A stretch of 64,000 bases of DNA from Liolophura sinensis (GCF_032854445.1 NC_088302.1:46416645-46480644), one strand, 5' to 3'. Counted from the first letter of the stretch, positions 38,481-50,544 are shown. A program made the numbers and translations. The notes: a model not told the origin generated them from the sequence alone.

Positions 38481-38905
38481 TATGTGATACTGGTGCAGGA
38501 TAGTACGCTATTCCATCAAGGATCTGGTATATCTCCGGCTGAAACGAAACAAGGCGAACTGTCGTGGAACCTCATTGTTAATCGCTTGTGGGATCGTCGG
38601 AAAAAGCCATTAACTCCCTTAGCCAAATAGTAATCAACCCGTAGAAAACGACACTCCTATATATATATATGGATGTTCCAGGTCAATAATCGCACATATA
38701 CGCTTTTTAATTACTTCATTTCATGTATGTGCTTCAGCTGACATACACGAAACATCCCCGAACTATCGTTGCGGACAACATTCTGTCTGAATATCTCATC
38801 GCTCTCTGTAAATTTATTTTGTGTAAATTTATTTTGCAGGTATCGAAATAAGTTTAATTATCTACGCAGAACGAAAAAAAGTCATAACGATTCTGTTTGT
38901 TCCAG

Positions 38906-38973
38906 CCTACCCGACGGAAGTTACCGTGAGCCTTTTCATTAACAGCTTTGATTCCGTCAGTGAAGCCAATATG
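38906..38973 (+). CDS. plus receptor, 68-bp exon (early extracellular domain)
   Basis: Preceded by ...tgtttgttccag and followed by gtgagt. Two bases complete a split codon, then [20 protein letters not shown] and M, the beta1-beta2 strand region. 68 bp is the usual length of this exon in vertebrate glycine and GABA-A receptor genes. Intron phase is 0 after it. Confidence 0.9.
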
Positions 38974-40284
38974 GTGAGTACCTCAGGTTTAAATTAGGTT
39001 GTGTTTGGCGTACGAATGACCTTTCATGATGGCTGTATATGGCGGCCTTGAGAGTTGAGGTGGGAAGGGGACCAATATATGGTATATGTCCCACCCCACT
39101 TTTGTTCACCCAGACATATTTAAAAAAAATTCTTCACAGGCAATATTCAATGGTGGACTTACTGTTGTAAAGTTTATAAGAATAAATAAAATATACATTG
39201 TGTTGTATTAAATCGCATGGGAAGCGTTTGAGTAAGTGTAAACAAAATAGGTACAGTGATATTCCATGTTTGTTTTTATATTGTGCGTCGAGCAAGAACA
39301 TAAAGTATGTTGAGGCTTTTTCATTTCCTTCCTACACCACTGAATGTATAAGCAGTTATAAGCCGAAAACTATGACCTCACTGTTTAGGTTAGAAACCTG
39401 TTGAGGGCAACATGATCAGAAATGATAGATGTCCTATACATGCTATTAAGCATGGAATATGCTTAGTGATAAATCAGTATAACATGCTTAACTGCGGCTC
39501 AAGGATAACGTGGTTCGACGTGGTGAATGGTGCAGTAGGGGTATAATACCATTGGCACTGGCCATAATTAGCCTCCAGTGCTAAGATGTTATCCCTTTGC
39601 TGACAAGGCCCGGCCAGGATTCAGACGCCAGCCTTCCTCGTTTTTGTTGGGATTCTGTTTGATTTCTACCACAATTCCCAATCCCTAACTTTGTGATGTA
39701 GCACGACACACTGTGGATCACAGCGGTAAATCTTCGTGTCATAAAACCAGCAAGGATAACTCCTTTTTTTGCTCAGTAATGCAAACAGTATCTGTTCGTC
39801 TCTGTCGTTTCCTTGGACTAGATACAGTCACTATTTGGTTTAAGCACGAATCCGTCCGATGTTTTCTTTTTGCATGGTCGCTCTCAGCTCAGTAATCTCT
39901 GCAGACTTCGCCATTGCCCATGATGCTGAAACCATCAGGTACTGCCTGACTCCAGCACAAATGATTCCCCTAATACCACACGGATTACACTGCTCAGTGC
40001 CATGTTATTGCTTGTTGTAGGACTTCTCCATTAACTTCCTGATCAATCAAACGTGGATGGATTCTAGGTTGAGATTTAGCGAGCCCCTTCAGAAGATCAC
40101 GTTTCTGGAACTGGATGCCAAAACTATGAAAGATGTCTGGGTGCCAGACTTATACTTTTCCAATGAGAAAAAAGCCGATTTTCACGATGTTACGGTTCCT
40201 AACAAACTAATGCATCTGTATGAGAATGGCACGATAGTGTACAGTTCCAGGTGAGTTATGCGTCAGTACAATAAACACTCTCTT

Positions 40285-40341
<57 letters not shown>

Positions 40342-43300
40342 AAAGAAATATCAAAGAAATCTCAATTGTTACAAATACACGCCGTGTTATGATAAAATAT
40401 ATCTCTCTAATACAGCATGCATTCTTTAAAGCACACCTTATTGCCCAGTGTCTGGGATAGGCAGGTTTAGATAGTGGATTAGTATCTGTACCGTACATAA
40501 AATCAGAATAGAGCTTTTAAGGGTGACCAAGATAAAACTATTGATTTAGATTGCATGCTTTCTTTTCCTCAATGCCAACTAGTCAGCGCCACCGAGGGGG
40601 TTAGCGTGCCAGTGCGGCTCGATGACCAAGAAACCTCTCACATATCCGGTCTCTTTGAGTTCAAGCCCATCTCCCCTCCGGGCTCTCTCCGGTTTTCTCC
40701 CACCATAATGCTGGCCACCGTCGTATAAGTGCAATATTCTTAAGAACGGCGTAAAACATCAATCAACTAAATAAATGAAATACCAATCAAATAAAATAAT
40801 TAAATACTCAGAGCCATTTCTATATGAATGTCCCTTTAGCACTCAATGCCTGGCCAATAGATCGTATGCTCACTCTTCTGTTACATATTTGCATGAAGGC
40901 CTACTATCACCATATAATGAAACACAAACTGAAAAAAAAATTGTCACCATGTTTTTCAGAATAACAATGACAGCCACGTGTCATATGAAATTGCATAAGT
41001 ACCCTCTGGACTCACAAGTTTGCCCCATCTACATTAGAAGCTGTAAGTCTTCTCATTTAACATACGTATTTCTCCTTTATCGATTGTATCCAGTTTACCA
41101 ACAGTTGTTTTAGTTTTAAATTCGGTCTCCTTTTTCAGGACCTAGCATTATCTAAATTGGACATTACATTTTACTTGTTATTGTTTCTTGTGCTAATAAA
41201 GTCTGAAGGAAAATACGTTCTACCATAAGACACGTATAAATCGGAACTTTAACAAACATGGCCGTGGATGCTAGGTAAGAGACGACACCTCCCGTGTGTT
41301 TTTTTGTGGCTGTCCATTTTTCAGTAATTATAATTAATTAAATAATTACAAACGCCTTCCTGCCTGTAACCTCCTTATGTGTAGATGTATGGGTAGTGGT
41401 TTTTGCACATGCACGTGATTTTTTTGTTTTCGACGTTTTGTCTGAAAACATTATGTTGTCTCATTTTTATCTTTGACCACAATTTGAAATCAACATACAC
41501 CCCCAAAAAATGAGAATAAGTGATACTTTTGAGTTTACTTTATGGTAGATATACTACAATATTGTTTGATCTGCGTGCATAGGGAACGCGCAGTGCACCC
41601 TGGGATTTTACTAGTCGATGATTGGTAGATGGTAATCCCCGGACGTTTACATAATGGTGAAGCAAAGTCAGTAAACATAGCCATTACCAGACATAGCCAG
41701 ATACCGACCTATCATGGCCGGAGTTGTTTGTTTCTCATACCAAAACGCTTAAAACACACTAACGTGTATATATGGAAGGAAATTTCAAAACAGACTCGGT
41801 GTGACAAAATGAAAAGAAACAGATTATGGGATAAAGAGTATAGCACAAGATTTCCATTCAGTGCGTCTTCGGTATTACATGTATAACTTCCAGACGATAG
41901 TTCCATTTGGGGGGAATGTCATCACGATATGTCACATACTTTAATTACATTTCATCCTGGAAAAACAAGTGTTACTTTTGGTGACCAAATATTGATTATC
42001 CTTAACTGATTTCGGTTTTAAATCTCATATAGATTTATTTGTCTTACTTTGTCGGAAACAACACACATGAAGGAAATATTATGAATAAAGCCATGATCGT
42101 TCATTACAAATAGCCCAATATGTCAAGACTAGGTTAAGGGGAATCGGTATGTATGTATGTATGTATGTATGTATGTATGTTTGTGGTTTAACGTCGTACC
42201 CAACAATTTTCCACTCATAATATGACGAGGAGTCATTAGGTGTGTGTATGTACAACGTGTTTTCTTGTGGCAGGGTAAGTCCATGTCGCCATAGAGCTGC
42301 CTCCACTAACTAGCATGTCGAAGACACCAGACAGTCCTGTTTCCTTGCTCTAACCTTTCAGTTCTGAGCACCAAGTGGGGCAGCAACCAGCACCATTTTT
42401 AAAATCTTTGGTATGACTCGACCCGGGTTTGCTCTCGCGGTCTCCCAACTTCGAGGCAGACGCTATAACGATTACACCACTGAAGTGCTCCACAGGGAAT
42501 CAGATTCACGTCGTCTATTTGCAAATGTTGACTTCTGTTTCACCAAATTGTCGCTTATTTTGATACTTTTTAATCTTATTTTCAGTTACCTATACTGCAG
42601 AGAACGTGATTTTAAAGTGGAAATGTGATGACTGTGTGAAGGTTGATCGAGAGTCAGAACTTCCACAATTCCAACTGACAAATGTTACTCTGATTAACTG
42701 TACAGACAGAACGCCAGGTAAGATAGACAGAATTAGAACTAGCTCATTTCCAGCTGACATATATATTTCTGATAAATTAAACACACGGACGGCAAGTAAG
42801 ATTGGCCAGAATTATAATTAGCCCATCTAGTTTCTTTACACATATTGAGTAGTTCTGAAGTCAAACCTGCGCGTGAAAACACTTCTTTGTTGAAATCGAT
42901 ATATATCATAAGAAGAAAGTTAGTTTGCACATCATCCATGTGTGTCGATAGCTCAGTTGGTAGAGCGTTCGCTTCGGGAGCCGTTGATCCAGGGCCAATA
43001 CTAGGTTGAGTCACACCTCAGACTTTAAAAGAGGAAGTTGTAACTTCTTCGCTTGGCGTTCAGCATGAAGGGGAGAGTGCAACGACTTGTTGACCCGTAT
43101 CAGTATAATACGGGTTGGCTTACTTGCCTTGGGTAAGGCGTGTCAGTGAAGCAGTAAATGCATTCAAAGGACACCTTCGTCGTCATATGACTGAAAAATT
43201 AAGTACGACGTTAAACCCAAGCACTCACTCCACGTGTGCCAGCATCTGGGTACATACTTGTCTAAATATGTTGGGCAGACTTTGAAGTACTCGTATAAAG

Positions 43301-45785
43301 TAGTAAGGTATTACAATATTGTTATAGTGAAATATTCGACTGACAAAGTTATCATATTTTGTCTTAATCACTCAAAGGCACTAACAAATTAAAAAACGTA
43401 TATATTTATAAGGTTCTGAAATGTTGATTGATCTTTAGTAAATAAACGTCATTACGTCATTGTAAATGAACCAAATTTAATATTTCTTTCACCAATTATT
43501 AATTTAGCCTTGTTTCCACCATTCATAAATGGCAACCGTCAAAGATGTGAAAGATTATGAAAGCGTAGGTGTTTACGTCATTCAGATAGTTCCCTACATC
43601 TGCAATTTGAAACCGGAAATAATGATTTTAGCCATTACCTCTTTCTTACAGACAGGTTTACCTGCTTGGAGGCTTCGTTTAAATTGGTCCGTCATCTGGG
43701 TTATTACGTCATCCAGATTTACATCCCTTGTGTCCTGATCGTCATGTTGTCATGGGTGTCGTTCTGGCTGGACATCGACTCGGTGCCCGCCCGAATATCA
43801 CTTGGCATCCTCACAGTGCTGACGATGACGACACAGAACGACGGTGCACAAGGTTCCTTGCCTAAAGTCTCATACATTAAGGCTATAGACGTCTGGTCTT
43901 CGTTGTGTTTGTTCTTTGTCTTCGCCGCCCTCCTGGAATATTCTGTAGTGAACTATTTATCTAGAAAACAAATCAAAGTGCACACAAATAGGAGTCGACA
44001 CGAAGAGAATGGAATTGACGTTTGTTTCAATATCACACAGCGACAGGGGAATTGGGTATGTTATGATTTGTTAATCTCATATAGACCTGTACGTCTTGTT
44101 ATTGGTTCTGGTAAAGTCATTTCTGAAGGCATTCTACAACTTCGCGCTAACTCAGTGTATTGCATGGTATCATCTGTGCCGGTGTATAATGTGGATATAT
44201 ACCAGTTTACGAGACCAAAAAGAATCACGAAACTTTTAGGATGTAAAAGACTACAGCACAGGTGAAACCAGAACAGAGACGACAGTGTGATAGTTGGCAA
44301 ATGCTGACCCATGCCTTTCAATTTACCTCTGTTAGTGTTTTATTACAACTGTTCAAGTAAATGTTGAAAGACAGCAAAATTACACGCCCACTAGAACCAT
44401 GGTTTATGCAGAATTAGAAGAAAAAAAGGGAAAATGTAGTAAGAATTGCAATTCATAAGACGTCACTGCACCGGCCTGGAATTACTTTAAATTGTTCCGT
44501 TTGTGTTTCTGTTTTGATTTTTTTTTCAAAACTGTTGATTATTCTGAATGAAAACTTGGTAGATGGCTTCATTGGAAACAAGCTTCATCTTCTTATTTCT
44601 TGGAACTACTAAGTTCGAGCTTTAGGCTGTTTTTTTTTATTATATCGTAAACTTTGACAGCTTATGACAGCAGTTATTCTGACAGCTCAAACCGATATAC
44701 GATAGGCATTGCGAAGACAATACTTCCAGAATGCTTGTGCAGAACAAGAACAATCTGTCATAAAATCGTACATCTAAGTCAATCTTAGTACAGCTTTGTG
44801 TCTTCCTAATATAAACATTTGCGTAATTAAATAAACAGCACGGCCGCACATAAATAACGAAATTAGAGTACAGATGATTCTCTACAATTTTCACTGCAAG
44901 GTAGTTTATTGTTCGGAAAAATCAAATTATTCAATTGGAAAAAAGATATAACCCTTACTTTTTCTAATGTGGATCAAGATTGCGACTGGGCGGTTATTGT
45001 TAACAGCATGACAATGTAAAGACATTTCCCATTAAGCTGATGGTTGTCATCGATTGAGAAAAACAGGTTCTTTACACGAGGGCACGAGACCAAAGTCCAA
45101 TAAATTCGTATGACTTGAAAGTTGAGACACTGCTAGGAGACGCGGTGAAACGCTGGTAACTCAGTTCACAGGAATGTCCTTTAAAAAAGGATTATATGAT
45201 GGTATTCAAATTTATGGCTTTGTGTAATGGTCGTGTTCAATGATCTTTGTTTGCTTGGAGTCAGCCAATCAGTAAATTAATCAATCGGTCGGTCAGTCAG
45301 TGTTCCCTGTGGAGAATGTTGCAAGAAAACTGAAATTTTGTTGCAACCTATAAAAAGCACTGTTTTCCATTCCGAATAAATAATTAACCAATCACTCAGC
45401 TAACTAATCAAACATCTTGTTAATCAATCCATCTGTGAGTTCAAGGCTTTGTACTTAATCTGTAGAAAGTAGCATTTATTGATAGTTATTCATTGTAAAG
45501 TGTAACGTACCTTCCAGCCAAGAAAAATGAAAGTTATATACCGGTTTTTTTATTTATCCTGTTACGCAATTTTAGTCAAATTTCTGATTTCATCTGTGTG
45601 TTTTTTTTTTGTATTCCCAGGACACAATGGATGACGAGAAAAAATCTTATGTTCGGGTTCCCGATGTGAAGTCTAGGAAAAGAGCGCAGTACATTGACAC
45701 CGTGTCCCGAGTGGCATTTCCTGCCACTTTCCTCGTCTTGCTGGTCGTCTACTGGATTTTCTACTCGTACTGGGTTCCGGATTGA
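38906..45785 (+). CDS. Cys-loop ligand-gated chloride channel subunit, glycine/GABA-receptor-like, plus copy (six 3' exons; 5' exons not found)
   Basis: Spliced coding sequence: 38906-38973, 40021-40250, 40960-41042, 42586-42717, 43652-44055, 45621-45785, giving about 360 residues and a TGA stop. All junctions are GT-AG and keep frame. Such subunits form pentameric plasma-membrane anion channels opened by an extracellular transmitter. Visible: WVPDLYF motif in exon 4; Cys-loop C107/C121 with 13 residues between and the LDSQVC end; loop-C cysteines in NCTDRTP and FTCLEA; M1 about 189-211 ([10 protein letters not shown]); M2 about 217-235 starting PARISLG; M3 about 248-272 after KAIDVW; a short M3-M4 loop; M4 about 337-357 ending WVPD. 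The PAR motif predicts anion selectivity. M2 position 6' is Leu, where most relatives have Thr. The beta8-beta9 region has an extra CDDC cysteine pair. Signal peptide and first strand lie upstream, not located. A convergent paralogue follows at 53516-58658. Agonist unknown. Confidence 0.93.
40021..40250 (+). CDS. plus receptor, 230-bp exon (loops D, A and E)
   Basis: Acceptor ttgttgtag, donor gtgagt. Starts [12 protein letters not shown] and includes [21 protein letters not shown] and NGTIVYSS, ending in a split Arg codon. Loop D has Asn three residues before its Trp, where glycine and glutamate receptors carry Arg. An (AT)n tract follows in the next intron. Confidence 0.95.
40288..40339. repeat. 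(AT)n microsatellite
   Basis: About 26 uninterrupted AT dinucleotides in the plus-receptor intron, 38 bp after the 230-bp exon donor. Confidence 0.98.
40583..40775 (+). mobile_element. SINE-1 copy in a receptor intron
   Basis: Head ccaccgagggggttagcgtg, B-box-like gagttcaagcc, body ccaccataatgctggccacc, 3' end ggcgtaaaacatcaatcaa. Sense orientation in the plus-receptor intron between the 230- and 83-bp exons. Confidence 0.85.
40960..41042 (+). CDS. plus receptor, 83-bp exon (Cys-loop)
   Basis: Acceptor tttttcag, donor gtaagt. Encodes ITMTATC, the 13-residue Cys-loop and VCPIYIRS. 83 bp is the canonical length for this exon. Loop B reads IRSFTY, with Arg where glycine and GABA-A receptors usually have Glu. 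Confidence 0.95.
42148..42492 (-). mobile_element. SINE-3, full-length tRNA-derived copy with (CATA)n tail
   Basis: Read on the minus strand it starts gtggagcacttcagtggtgt, a tRNA-like A-box region. About 50 bp later comes cgggtcgagtc, a B-box-like motif. It ends with gggtacgacgttaaaccac and a (catacata)n tail, seen on plus as the (tatg)n run at 42148-42180. Lies in a plus-receptor intron in antisense. Not matched to a named family. Confidence 0.8.
42586..42717 (+). CDS. plus receptor, 132-bp exon (loops B and F)
   Basis: Acceptor ttattttcag, donor gtaaga. Encodes [11 protein letters not shown], then KCDDC, then [19 protein letters not shown]. It supplies the first cysteine of the loop-C pair. 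The CDDC pair is absent from the minus-strand paralogue. Confidence 0.93.
42942..43232 (+). mobile_element. SINE-2, tRNA-derived, with cactcac tail
   Basis: The head cgatagctcagttggtagag then cgttcgcttcgggagccg is a tRNA-like A-box and anticodon region, and ggttgagtcacacc resembles a B-box. The body includes ggaagttgtaacttcttcgc and ttcagcatgaaggggagag. The 3' end is taagtacgacgttaaaccca then agcactcactc. Lies in a plus-receptor intron, so a tRNA call here would be false. Confidence 0.85.
43652..44055 (+). CDS. plus receptor, 404-bp exon (loop C, M1, M2, M3)
   Basis: Acceptor tctttcttacag, donor gtatgt. Reads [10 protein letters not shown]1, [17 protein letters not shown] (M2), [15 protein letters not shown]3 and part of the cytoplasmic loop, ending QRQGNW in phase 0. 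M1-M3 sit on one exon, whereas vertebrate homologues split this region. Translation past 44055 is intron. Confidence 0.95.
44258..44455 (-). repeat. interspersed repeat B in the last plus-receptor intron
   Basis: aaaccagaacagagacgaca, gtgtgatagttggcaaatgc, ttacacgcccactagaacca, tttatgcagaattagaaga, the reverse of the 7800 copy. Confidence 0.8.
45621..45785 (+). CDS. plus receptor, terminal coding exon (M4)
   Basis: A T-rich tract and tattcccag precede it. 55 codons with stop: [15 protein letters not shown], then [14 protein letters not shown], then M4 ([19 protein letters not shown]) and PD-stop. The xIDxxSRxxFP lead-in to M4 is typical of glycine/GABA-type subunits. Confidence 0.93.
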   Translation, partial: DTMDDEKKSYVRVPDVKSRKRAQYIDTVSRVAFPATFLVLLVVYWIFYSYWVPD

Positions 45786-46204
45786 TACCATTTTTAAAGT
45801 TAAAGACATGAAGAAGTGCTTTGAAAGATCAAATCCACAGAATTTGGAATTTTGGACCAATCTTTACCATTCCGAATGATTTCGTACTGAGACTTCAGTG
45901 GCTTACCGCAAGTATCACATAATGGTTTTCCCATGGATGTACAAATTGTTAACTTGTGAACAACTGATATAGTTTGCCAATGTACAGAATTAGAGGAGAG
46001 AGGTAGACTCTGGTATTTAATAAGACAATAACTGCACAAACGCGAATGAAAGTGGATAAAAGTGGATTACAATATGAGGACAGAGCAATGAGCTATAAGT
46101 AACATGACATGTAGTAAAATGTGAAACATTTGATAACAAACACACCAGTGCTATAGGGTCTGCAAGTGTGAAAGGTATGTGTAGACCAAGAACATAGTAT
46201 ACAA

Positions 46205-46785
46205 ATGTGACAGATTCAGTGTCCCAGGAACGTCATAAACAAACGTGAGGGATATGAGGGATGAAAGGTGAAAAACAAATGTGACAGATTTAAGGAAAAG
46301 GAACTTCATAAACAAATGTGAGACAGTTGAGAGACATGGAAAGAGAAAAACAACAGTGAAAGATTTAAGGGAAAAGGAACTTCATAAACAAATGTGAGAC
46401 AGTTGAGAGACATGGAAAGAGAAAAACAACAGTGAAAGATTTAAGGGAAAAGGAACTTCATAAACAAATGTGAGAGAGTTGAGAGACATGGAAAGAGAAA
46501 AACAACAGTGAAAGATTTAAGGGAAAAGGAACTTCATAAACAAATGTGAGACAGTTGAGAGACATGGAAAGAGAAAAACAACAGTGAAAGATTTAAGGGA
46601 AAAGGAACTTCATAAACAAATGTGAGACAGTTGAGAGACATGGAAAGAGAAAAACAACAGTGAAAGATTTAAGGGAAAAGGAACTTCATAAACAAATGTG
46701 AGAGAGTTGAGAGACATGGAAAGAGAAAAACAACAGTGAAAGATTTAAGGGAAAAGGAACTTCATAAACAACCGCGAGTAATTTC
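46205..46785. repeat. 76-bp tandem array in the region between the two receptor genes
   Basis: About six near-identical 76-bp units containing agacagttgagagacatgg and gaaagatttaagggaaaagg, with more diverged units at the left end. Neighbouring units are almost identical, which suggests recent expansion. Confidence 0.94.
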
Positions 46786-46911
46786 AAAGACAAGGAACGT
46801 TAAAAAAAAATTGTGAAAGATTAAAGGAAACAAAGGAAGTGATGTACAAGAACCGAAGCCATGACGTGTATATGAATGATTTACTTATAAAACGTATGTG
46901 ACAGATTGTGT

Positions 46912-47083
46912 AAATGTGACAGATTTGAGGGGAAACCAACGTGACAAGTTGCATAAAGGTAACAGATCTGAGGGAAATCCAACCTGAAACGTTGTATAAA
47001 TGTGAGAGGTTTGAGGGAAAACCAACCTAACAGGTTGTATAAATGTGACAGATTTAAGGAAAAATCAACGTGAGAAGTTGTTT
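46912..47083. repeat. 43-bp tandem repeat, four units
   Basis: Four units starting aaatgtgacagatttgaggg (with variants) and ending gttgtat, each 43 bp. Motifs (aaatgtga, agattt) resemble those of the 76-bp array just upstream, so the two may share an origin. It produces part of a 155-residue minus-strand frame that I reject as a gene. Confidence 0.85.
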
Positions 47084-47089
47084 GGGCGT

Positions 47090-50035
47090 GAATGACTTGA
47101 AACCAATATACATTTGACTGGTTGAACAAACATGAATGTTTTGAAAACGAACGTGATTGCTTGTTGAGTTTAGGGGAATTTGTGGTGTATAATATAAATG
47201 TGATTCCATACCATTCCATATTAAGGGACGAACGAAGTGATAATTTAAGCGGATGTGAAAGATTTAAATCGATGAGTAGAGTTATACATTGCATAAAAAT
47301 GAATGATCGTGGCCAAGAAACGAAGGTAATGAATGCGAATAAAAGCACTGTGAAATAATGAATTCATGAAAGTGGTTGAACTTTTAGGAAGGAGAACTGA
47401 AGTAGTGTAAAAATGAATACATGATATAACACACTGATGTGACGGAGAAGAGCAAATGTATGACATAACTAGACGTGCAGCTGCAACTAAATTCACTGAT
47501 TATTTGGAAGAGATATGATTGGACGCAGTTGTGGAAACATATCAACGTGCTTGGCGTAAGACCAGAGGATTATAGACGACAGAGATGAAAGGAAGCTGTG
47601 CGGAGAAGCGTGTTCGTGCTTACTAACTTTGCGAGTTTACCTGATGAATGCGCTGTGTGAGACAGAACGGCGGGAGTTGGAGTTTACCAGGGGAAACTGA
47701 GGAAATGTGATAGGACTTCCTGGCCCAGCCTTACCAAACTTACGCTTCATTGAAAGAAGTTTGTATTACGACATCGATATTCCGATTTGTTCGTCGAGGG
47801 AGGAAGTGTAATGAATACATTAATTTCAGGTTTTAATAACAAAGGCTATCTTGGGATGTCCTGTGGCAGAAGACCGTGAAACTTTGCTTCCAATACAATG
47901 TGCCTGTCTTTCAATGTGTTGTGTCAACCGGTTAGTATACAAACTAAATTCCACGGAAAGGCTACCGAAACACAGGTCTCACTCTTTGATACCATGGGTG
48001 TTATGTAGACAGATGAAGAACTTACACAATCACTTTAAATACTTTAAACTGTTACGCAATAGCGCAGCTTTTGAGACGAGAAAGGTTTTCTGATGACGTC
48101 AAGGATATCTAATTACTTCAATTTTTTGTTGGTTTTATGTACGTACTTATGCTAATTTTCAGTACATTCTTCATCTTCACACGGCACACGCTTGCTCTTG
48201 ACTCCAATTTCGGCTGCGACTGGTGAAAAGCGATGGTTTACTCCTGGCACTCCGGTTTTCTCAACAGAAAATGTAGCTGGAAAATGACGAGTACGGCGTT
48301 AAAGAGCTTTCAAAACTCGTTTCTGTATATACTACATGTATTTGTACATTGTTTCCATTATTATTATTATTATTTTTTTTTTGGTCTTCAGTTTTCTTAA
48401 CAGGCTATTGAATTGCATTTTGCTGCTAGTAAATTCAATTTGCATTCTAGTATTTGTAACAGTCAAAGCTATTCAAGGTAACCGTTTTTCAGAGGGTTAG
48501 ATAATGCACAAGAAGATTCATTCCCAGGATATCGGATATATAACGGTTGGATGAAGTCGGTAAGCTTGTGGTAATTGCCTATCAGAGATACTAATACTAC
48601 TAAAAAATTGTTTCTTTGGGGGTTTTTTCTTGCTTTTTGCTTTGAAACATAACACACAATTAACACAGTACTTACGATTTTTTTACCCACTCTGCACCTC
48701 TATGTGTGTTTGGCTCTGATAAATGAAATACATTACGTATAAATAGCACGCGATTTGAGTCACTTGCACCTCAAACATTATATTGTTCTCTGTATATACC
48801 AAACAACTGTAAATTTTACGTTATATTTTTGCACATTTGAAATCCTAAGGCGGTAATGTACAAGAAAGATTGCTGGTACCACAACAGCAACAATCTTTGG
48901 TGTTAAGTCGCGAATTTGTTCAAACTTCGTAAACTTTGTCTGCCACATGAGGAGCAGTGTACCATCTTAATCAATGGCTAAGTTTACTTTTCTTTTGCGG
49001 TCAAAAAAGTCAGGGTACGTAGTTTGTTTTTTCATCAAACCTCGAGTGACGTTTTTAATGTTGGTTACAATTGCAAAACAAGATGTTTTTACGCAACGTA
49101 CATGTATTGCGAGAGACTGATTACGAAGTTCACTAAAAGTGTCATCAGTTGTACAGTGGATAGCGTCATCTTGCTGATTCAGTCGAAATATCATTTTTTA
49201 AAAAATAATATAGACGTTTTTATGGCGAATCTGATGACGACTTAATCAAATAACATTCTTAAATTACAATACAGAAGGGTTACCAGGATTACAATACTCG
49301 ACCCAGTTCTCGCCAGGTATACTGAACTATAGTTAGAATGCGCTATAGTCGATATCCAGCACTGCTCGGAGCGCTTGTGAATTAGTTGATTAAGTCGGCT
49401 GAAATTGTCTGGGTTGTGTTGGGTTGGGTGGGGAAAGGTGGGGGGAGGGGGATACATCAATTGCCTATTTCCAACAGACATGAATGAGTTCGGCTAACTT
49501 TATGTGGAACGCTCATCACGTGCACTATGGGACGTCATGACAGCCTTGATTGCATGCGGCCATTTTTTTCTCCCATGACGTTGTGTGACAACAATCAATG
49601 TGTTTGAAATAAATTCTATGCAAACAAACTTTAGTGTGTCATCTTTTGTCGATTAATATCATGTGTAAAGGCAGAGTATTAAACATTCATGGGCTTTGGA
49701 AGAACATAACCGGTATGTGATGAACAAAATCTTTGATCATTATGCTTCGGCCAGTACCATAAATATATCTGCAACTGTATCTATACGCCCATAAAATTCA
49801 ACAATCATTCTTTGATTTTCTGTTTGGGGACGGATGTCTGATATTCAAATATTTACGTGGTGTGGGTAGTAGCGCTCTGAAATGTATTAATTTATATGCA
49901 CACATTTTAACAACATATTGTATTTCGAAATACAAGAATAATACAGACTGTAATAGATTGTTAGATACATGGTGCCAGAATTCCTGAAGCCTTAATTGAA
50001 AACAACATTTAGTAACAGGATGTCATGCCGTTACA
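47090..50035. other. intergenic region between convergent receptor genes
   Basis: Apart from the SINE fragment at 48205, nothing recognisable. Likely includes 3' UTR and flanks of the plus gene at its left end. Confidence 0.45.
48205..48310 (+). mobile_element. SINE fragment
   Basis: cggctgcgactggtgaaaag, gtttactcctggcactccgg, ttttctcaac and gacgagtacggcgttaaag. The middle matches 57230-57330 and the end has the shared 3' motif. Confidence 0.5.
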
Positions 50036-50039
50036 GCAT

Positions 50040-50525
50040 ACGAGGTGTGGTATCAGAATACCACGTGTCAGAGAGTATCAGGTATGGTGTCAGACTGTCA
50101 CATACGGTAACAGGATATCAGGTGTGATAACAGAACACCATGTGTCACAGAGTATCAGGTATGGTGTTAGACTGTCACATATTGTAATAGAATATCAGGT
50201 ATGATATCAGAATACCATGTGTCACAGACTATCGGATATGGTGTCAGATTGCCCCTTACGGTAACAGAATACCAGGTGTGATAACAGAACACCATGTGTC
50301 ACAGAGTATCAGGTATGGTGTCAGACTGTCACATACGGTAACAGAATATCAAGTGTGATAACAGAACACCATGTGTCACAGAGTATCAGGTATGGTGTCA
50401 GACTGTCACATATGGTAATAGAATATCAGGTATGATATCAGAATACCATGTGTCACAGACTATAGGATATGATGTCAGATTGCCCCTTACCGTAACAGAA
50501 TGTGATATCAGAATGCCACATATCG
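50040..50525. repeat. 77-bp tandem array, about six units
   Basis: The motif tatcaggtatggtgtcagac recurs at exact 77-bp spacing (starts 50076, 50153, 50230, 50307, 50384, 50461). Each unit also has a cacatacggtaacagaatat half and an accatgtgtcacagag half. Related diverged units reappear at 50835-50865 and 51020-51230, on the far side of a repeat-B copy. Confidence 0.93.
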
Positions 50526-50544
50526 CAACGTGCCAGAAATGGTA

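Noticed and set aside
42942-43015. Apparent tRNA gene (tagctcagttggtagagcg)
   Set aside because: It is the head of SINE-2: the same body and 3' tail follow here and at 56546, and the acceptor stem does not close.
44056-44265. Extension of the plus-receptor ORF past QRQGNW
   Set aside because: A gtatgt donor sits at 44056, the phase fits the M4 exon at 45621, and the extension runs into intron sequence and repeat B.
46881-47348. 155-residue minus-strand ORF
   Set aside because: Overlaps the 43-bp array; composition is low-complexity and no domain is recognisable.
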